10,884 nucleotides of DNA, from positions 1 to 10,884 of the forward strand of contig JADGJG010000920.1 of the NCBI GenBank assembly GCA_027596195.1, written 5' to 3'. Made by a program: the position numbers and the translations under genes. Shown piece after piece: positions 6,256-10,884 of the stretch; position 1 is the first letter of the stretch; each line of letters opens with the position of its first letter. Source of the stretch: Podochytrium sp. JEL0797. Taxonomy: Eukaryota; Chytridiomycota; Chytridiomycetes; Chytridiales; Chytriomycetaceae. The notes beneath the pieces were generated by a model. That model did no database searches, was not told the DNA's origin, and saw only the letters and a list, made by a program, of their open reading frames with translations.

Positions 6256-7917
6256 ATGGGAGTGTGTGGATCCAAACACGGCAAGAAGGAAGCGATTGAT
6301 TTCCGAGCTGAAGGTCTGACCCTGCAACGCGTACTTCTTTCAACACGATGATTAAATTTACGTCTCGCAATCACAGTCAACTTGAAGCAATTTGAGGTGT
6401 TGAGTGCGTTGGGGAACGGGGCGTTTGGAAAAGTGAAGTTGGTTAAGCACAAAGAAACTCAAAAACAATATGCAATGAAGTGCATCGACAAGAAGCAGTG
6501 CATCATGCAGAAAGCTGTCGATTTTATTATCGAAGAGCGGGATTTGTTGGAAGCGCTCAATTCTTTGTTCGTTTGGTGAGTGGCATAAAAAGCCTTTTTA
6601 AGCTGACACCGCCCCCTATTGAATCAGTAATCTTCGATATGCGTTTCAAAACGATACAACCCTGTTTATGGTCACTGATTTAAAGTCCGGAGGAGATTTG
6701 AGGTTCGCGCTTGAAAAACACGACGATGGTAAAATCGCTGAAGCTATGGTACGGTTCATGCTTGCAGAGATTTGTTTGGGGGTTGTTTATTTGCATTCAA
6801 AGGGGGTGATACATCGGGATTTGAAGCCGGAGAACAGTGAGTTGATGTGTGCGCATGTATCCAAAAGACTTAAGATCAAATTTTAGTTCTCTTGGATGAA
6901 CTGGGACACTGTTCTCTGACGGATTTTAATGTCTCCACGCGGTTTCGAGATTCTGATTTGCTCTATTCAAAAGCTGGCACGCTTTCCTACATGGCGCCCG
7001 AAGTGATTGATAAAAGAAAGCCAGGATACAACCAGACCGTAGACTGGTGGTGTGTAGGCATCATTCAGTTCGAGCTCTTGTTTGGATACCGACCCTTTCG
7101 TGGCAAAAGTGACAAGGACGTCGAAGAAGCGATCCTCACCAAAGACCTCGTGATTCCAAAACGACCCAAAGTGTCTAATGAATGCGTTTTAATGATTCTT
7201 GGGTTCCTCACGCGTGCGCAAACGTTTCGGTTGGGGAGTCCCGATCTTGGAGGAAGTGCCAAGGTTCTTGAACAGGCTTGGTTTTCTGGGATGCAGTGGG
7301 CGGAGATGGAGAGGTTGAAGGGGAAGCCTGTTTATGTTCCCAATTGTTCGAAGCGGAATGTGGATGCGGTGGCGGATTTGCAACAAGCGATTGACGACCT
7401 TGTGGAGATTGAGGAAAGGACGGATTCGATGGTGCAAGGTGAGTCGAAAAATAATGGTTTTGCAGGTTCCGGCTGAATTTGGTCTGCAGAAGAAGCAGCA
7501 TTCAAGGAAGATTACTCGCTAGAATACTTGAAAATGAAGGAAGATTTTCGCGTCTTTGATTACGTTGCCAACAAGAGAATCGCTGCCGCCGCCCTTCAAC
7601 GAACGCGAGCCGAAGAGTATGCCACGCGTATGGAATTCGAACCAGATCAGATTGTGACTCGCCACTCGAACGACACGAGCTCCACATTATCGCGATCACA
7701 TCAAACGAGTTCCGCGTTATCGCGGTCACAGCTCGCGAGCGATTCGTTTCCGATGCTGCCAAGTTTGCCGCCGATTCCGACCAGTTTTGGCGATATTTTG
7801 GGATCGGAAGGATCAGCTGGTGTGGGGCAACGGGTTGTCATGATTCCGCGAACCAAATCGCGGACATCAAAGCGGAGCATGATGGAGAGTGTGATTAGTT
7901 CGTTGGAAGAGATATAG
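6256..7917 (+). CDS. Ser/Thr kinase, STK32/YANK-like (AGC group)
   Basis: Five exons: 6256-6313, 6377-6575, 6628-6836, 6887-7438, 7490-7917; introns of 63, 52, 50 and 51 nt; 481 aa, all phases consistent. The short first exon was found by matching phase and sense: it gives MGVCGSKHGKKEAID, a Gly-2 N-myristoylation type start with Cys-4 as possible palmitoylation site, followed by VNLKQFEVL as in STK32 proteins. Kinase motifs: glycine loop G32-G34-G37, K54 in YAMK, probable helix C E72, HRD aspartate D150 and N155 in HRDLKPEN, metal site D168 in TDFN, then GTLSYMAPE and VDWWCVG. Asn in place of Gly after DF is a feature of the STK32/YANK group. Complete catalytic residues argue for activity. 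The C-terminal ~140 residues are Ser-rich with a duplicated 10-residue unit. The likely place of action is a membrane face, by lipid modification. Substrates unknown. Donor of intron 1 (GTCTGA) is weak but the acceptor and reading frame are good. Confidence 0.92.
7675..7734. repeat. 30-bp tandem repeat in the kinase C-terminus
   Basis: Two imperfect 30-nt units, 7675-7704 and 7705-7734, encode the paired units TSSTLSRSHQ and TSSALSRSQL. The Ser/Arg spacing (SRS) could offer phosphorylation sites; that is inference. Confidence 0.7.
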
Positions 7918-7950
7918 TTTGAGTAGAGGAATGAGAAGAAGCGGAACCAA

Positions 7951-7975
7951 AAAAACGCGATAAATAAAAACGCGA
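7951..7975 (+). promoter_or_regulatory. Duplicated AAAAACGCGA element and AATAAA
   Basis: AAAAACGCGA occurs at 7951-7960 and 7966-7975, 15 bp apart, with the kinase's only AATAAA (7963-7968) between and overlapping them. The second copy ends one base before the PI31 ATG. The ACGCG core resembles the MluI cell-cycle box bound by APSES factors, which is a speculative link. The same 59-nt gap must hold the kinase 3' end and the PI31 promoter, or the two transcripts overlap. Confidence 0.5.
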
Positions 7976-7976
7976 G

Positions 7977-9454
7977 ATGTACCAAAACATTTCTGCTGTG
8001 ACTTGTTCGCTCCTTACTTTGGCGCCGCGCGGCCCCACGGAATCTACCACTGACTCTCCCCTAGTGGCACACTTCTCTTCCCCAGCGGATGTCCTGTTTC
8101 TTCTCCTGGACGGCGAGTGTGTTCTAAGAGGCTTCCAGGGCAGTTCGCGCGAGTGGAAGTCAGGCGATTCGTACGCACGGACCTATTCGCACGAGCGATC
8201 TGCCCTAAGCTTTGTTCTGAAGGGAGTTGTGTTGGCAGACAAGTTGCTGGTGCACTGCGTGGCCGTGGAGGTTGGTCTGTGTTTTGTTTGTTTTTGCTTC
8301 TCCTTCGATTCACCGCTTGATGCATTAGGATGCTCGCGTGCACTCCCTCGAATACTCCCTTTCGGATCTCTTTGGGAATCCGAAAGCGTTCCCGCTCTCC
8401 GTGCCCATTCCGCCCTCGACAATCTCGACAACCGATCCTGTGGTCTCGAATGACGATAATCCTGTCATTCCCCTTTTGAAAGGCGGCCTCAACTCCATCG
8501 AATCCATCCTGTTCCGCTTCAAGACCGAAATCATCGACAAAGTGGCTCCGAATCTGAACAAGGAAGGATACGAGCCTGCCGCCGCTGCCGCGCGTTCGCG
8601 TGGCGAGGCCTCGTCGTCGTCGGGTGTTCGAGATTACGAGAGGGATGCTGGAGCCAGAGTGGGGTTTATTCCGAATCCTGATGCGAATCCTGGCGCACGC
8701 GGATATTATCCGATTCATCCTGGTGGTGGAGGATTTGGAGTTGGGGATGTGGATTTGGATCCTTTTGCGGCTGCGCCTGGGATGATGTATCCGCAGAGGT
8801 ATGATTTTCGTTCGAGTGCTTTGAACGTCAGATGCGATTGAACCGCCAGCGCCGATGCAAGCCAACGCGTTCCTGTCTCGCACAACGCTTGTTCACGCGT
8901 TAACCACTATTCGAAAACAGAGGAGGAGGATTCGGTGGTATGCATCCCAGTGGTGGCATGTTTGTTGGACCCGATCACCCGATGTTTGGCGGAGGAGGCG
9001 CGGGCGGAGTCGGACGTCCCGGATATGGCGGGGGCGGTGGAAGCGGGATTTTTGGGGGACCTGGTGCGATTCTTCCTCCTGGAGCTGTTCCTCCCAATGC
9101 GCGTTTTGATGTGAGTTTGAAAGTTTGTTATGTGTTCCTTGTTGATATTCTCGCTTTCAGCCGATTGGTCCCTTCGGTCCACGTCCGATAGGGGGTCCGG
9201 GTGGCGGTATTGGAAGCCCGTTTGGAGATGGTGGGATGGGTGGAGGCGGGTTTGGTGGTGGATTCCCTGGTCAACCGGGTCGTGGAGGGTTCGGTGGGCG
9301 TCGAAGACCTCCTGGTGGGTCTGGCGGGCTCAGGTGAGGAGGTCTTTGGTTGTGGAGATTTCGAGTAAGTAAGGTGCTGATTGGTTTTGACAGAATGGGT
9401 CCGGATTTCGATGAGATGCCGCCGCCTGGATTTGGGGATGATATGTATTCATAA
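7977..9454 (+). CDS. FUB1: PI31/Fub1-type proteasome regulator
   Basis: PI31 proteins bind the 20S core particle in cytosol and nucleus and modulate its activity and assembly. Five exons: 7977-8270, 8329-8798, 8921-9110, 9161-9333, 9394-9454; introns of 58, 122, 50 and 60 nt; 395 aa, all in phase. Residues 1-~160 fit the PI31 N-terminal (FP-type) domain: SSPADVLFLLLDGECVLRGF, then EWKSGDSYARTYSH and LLVHCVAVE. Residues ~225-377 are Gly/Pro-rich with the family motifs MFVGPDHPMFG and LPPGAVPPNARFDPIGPFGP, the latter joined across intron 3. The end reads MGPDFDEMPPPGFGDDMYS, matching the conserved PI31 tail with a terminal Hydrophobic-Tyr-X (MYS) that in the family docks into the core particle. 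Intron 1 donor GTTGGT is unusual but the joined frame fits. The Gly-rich segment contains additional GGGFGG-type runs compared with animal PI31. It follows the kinase by 59 nt. Confidence 0.92.
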
Positions 9455-9498
9455 GGAGGGTTTGTCTTTTCTTTGTTTGCGCAGTTGCGTTGCATTTG

Positions 9499-9504
9499 AA
9501 TAAA
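9499..9504 (+). promoter_or_regulatory. Poly(A) signal AATAAA of the PI31 gene
   Basis: Canonical AATAAA 45 nt after the PI31 stop codon, followed by a T-rich GATTTTGAG stretch. The next gene starts 78 nt later at 9582. Confidence 0.65.
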
Positions 9505-9581
9505 ACTCGATTTTGAGTGAGCTTGGACGCGGGCACACACGTGATCGAATTGATCATCGAAAAAAAATCTCCCAAATCAAA

Positions 9582-10276
9582 ATGCGATTCCTCTCCGTTC
9601 TTTCGCTCGCTGCTTCAGCTGTTCACGCTGCCATTGGCGACGGATGCACCTCGTCTACCGGTGCTTCCATTTCCATCATTGCTCCTGTGGCGGGAGAGGT
9701 CTTGACTGCCGGGTCGCAATACGTGAGTTCCACCCAATTACAATTAAATTCGGTATTCAGTGCTGATCCTATTGGGTGTAGAACATTGTGTGGAACCAGG
9801 TTGGAGGTGATGCCACGTACGGCGCGGCGCCTTTGTCGTTTGTTGTTGGGGTGAGTTGGCTGAGTGGCGTCTTTGCTTTGCTTGCCCACAAACAAGCACT
9901 CCTCCCTCCCCATGTTTTTTCTCAATTCTAATTCGTACATACATCATTTATATGGATACCGCAGGACGCTTCCAACCCCCGCAACATTGTCCCTGCCGCC
10001 GGTGGAACAATTTCCGGTGTCAACGCAACCATCTCCACTGGATCTGTCAAAGTCACTGTTCCAAATGTGGCCGCTAAAGGAAACTACACTTTGGAAGCCA
10101 AGTATGTGGACGTTGGGGCGAGCAAGACCAACCTTGTGTGCTTCTCGCCCCAATTTTCCGTTGTCGCGGGGGCTGTTGCCACGACGGCTTATGCGAGTGT
10201 TGTGCCGACTGTTAAGTCAGGGGCTGGGGCTGTTGGGGCGGGGGTTTTGGCGGCGTTGGTTGGGTTGTTCGTTTGA
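9582..10276 (+). CDS. Secreted GPI-anchored protein, Kre9/KNH N-terminal type
   Basis: Three exons: 9582-9722, 9782-9850, 9965-10276; introns of 59 nt (GTGAGT, CTGAT branch) and 114 nt (GTGAGT..ACCGCAG); 173 aa in phase. Residues 1-16 are a signal peptide (MRFLSVLSLAASAVHA, cleavage probably after AVHA). Residues ~28-135 form one Ig-like Kre9/KNH-type domain: ISIIAPVAGEVLTAGSQYNI, VWNQVGG, VKVTVPNVAAKGNYTLEAKY and a final FSPQFSV strand. Two N-glycosylation sequons are seen, NAT and NYT. The last 19 residues from SGAGAVG to LVGLFV are small residues followed by a hydrophobic tail, as for a GPI signal, with an omega site near S155/G156. Family members are surface or cell-wall proteins, some required for beta-1,6-glucan formation. 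The usual Ser/Thr-rich stalk is almost absent here, so this is a very short form and wall function is not established. C25 and C at 'NLVCFSP' may pair. Confidence 0.88.
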
Positions 10277-10329
10277 TGGATTTTTTGACTTGTGTGTGAA
10301 GTGAATATTGGATAGAAGTAAACATTTAG

Positions 10330-10335
10330 AATAAA
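10330..10335 (+). promoter_or_regulatory. Poly(A) signal AATAAA of the GPI-protein gene
   Basis: AATAAA 53 nt after the stop codon, followed by an AG-rich stretch. It is the only canonical signal downstream of that gene within 400 nt. Confidence 0.6.
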
Positions 10336-10470
10336 AGAAAGAGAGAAGAGAGAATAGTTTCTTTGGCTTGATGCGCGCCACCCCATTTTAAACTTATAAT
10401 TAGAAGTAATCGTGGAAAGAATTTTGCTGTTTCCAAAGGGCTGACTTCGAGGCATGCGACACCCTGACGT

Positions 10471-10884
10471 ATGAATGCGGGTAAATCAGACATGAAACGA
10501 CAATTCTGCAATTAACTTCTTTCGTTTTTTAGATCGCGGAATTGTTGTCGGCGACTGGCGGTGCAACGGTCCTCGAATGAAACGTCGCGATCAAGTGCTA
10601 TGCAAAAGGTTAGAGCATTGGAGTCCTTTCTTTTTCGTGATCATGTGGGGAGCCTTTCCGCTGGAGTTTTTTTTGACAGGAAGACAGCGCAGCGCGGAAG
10701 ATATCATGCGACCTTCGAACGCTTCAGAAATAAATATGTATTCTCTTTTATCGACTGCGTGAGTGACTGCGTAATTGTCCTTTTGTTTACAGCAATTTGC
10801 AATAAACTTGTCCCCCCCTGCTGGGCGATGTTTGTGTGTCGCACGACAGTCGCGGCGGGACCCCGCGCGCCACCTCGCGGCGGG
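10471..10884 (+). other. Unresolved right edge, possible partial gene
   Basis: From 10336 to 10470 I see nothing. From 10471 two weak readings exist. A splice-like pair (GTAAAT at 10479, TTTTTTAG at 10534) would join a three-codon ATG exon at 10471 to a frame ending CNGPRMKRRDQVLCKR. Separately, a plus frame from ATG 10600 stays open for 95 codons to the window end, but its last third lies in the abruptly GC-rich tail. An AATAAA at about 10799-10804 argues that at least part is 3' UTR. No family is recognisable. The final ~60 nt repeat TCGCGGCGGG twice (10849-10858 and 10875-10884) and can fold as GCGGG/CCCGC; base composition differs from everything else, so it may be an assembly tip. Confidence 0.25.

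Noticed and set aside
8044..8883. 279-codon open frame on the minus strand
   Set aside because: It is antisense to PI31 exons 1-2, which have family motifs and consistent splice phases; the antisense product is Arg-rich with no recognisable domain.
10506..10576. BRCT-like end (IAELLSATGGATVLE) after a TTTTTTAG acceptor
   Set aside because: Only 15 residues, followed at once by a stop, with no upstream exon that could supply the rest of a domain.

Overview
The window reads as a gene-dense piece of a fungal nuclear genome, probably an early-diverging (chytrid-like) lineage; the clade is an inference. The evidence is short introns (about 36-126 nt, GT..AG, many with a CTRAY-like branch site), AATAAA signals, an APSES DNA-binding domain (a fungal family), a Kre9/KNH-type GPI-anchored protein and a fungal-style PI31. 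Positions 1-51 are pure C and the last ~60 nt are abruptly GC-rich, so both edges look like contig ends. All genes below were rebuilt by hand from frames, splice sites and intron phase.

Left half, minus strand. (i) 747 to the poly-C: a two-exon protein cut off at the contig edge, whose splice junction reconstitutes a TIR-like fold start. (ii) 1554-919: a conserved-looking protein of unknown function. (iii) 3217-1619: a four-exon APSES transcription factor of 474 aa with the DNA-binding domain at its C-terminus and an internal tandem repeat. (iv) About 3860-3246: a decayed chimera, two damaged C2H2 zinc fingers joined to a duplicated 3' end of the peroxidase gene. (v) 5975(6050)-4751: a four-exon class I haem peroxidase (cytochrome c peroxidase type), parent of that duplicate. 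Between (iv) and (v), 3949-4735 holds only weak exon-like fragments.

Right half, plus strand. (vi) 6256-7917: a five-exon AGC-type kinase of the STK32/YANK group with an N-myristoylation start, divergent from the peroxidase gene. (vii) 7977-9454: a five-exon PI31/Fub1 proteasome regulator, starting only 59 nt after the kinase stop. (viii) 9582-10276: a three-exon secreted, GPI-anchored Kre9/KNH-like protein. 10277-10884 has no gene I can support firmly.

The genes look like unrelated housekeeping and regulatory neighbours, not a pathway cluster. The most interesting structure is the zinc finger-peroxidase chimera: it abuts the APSES start codon and places two ACGCGT boxes (the element bound by APSES factors such as Mbp1) upstream of an APSES gene.
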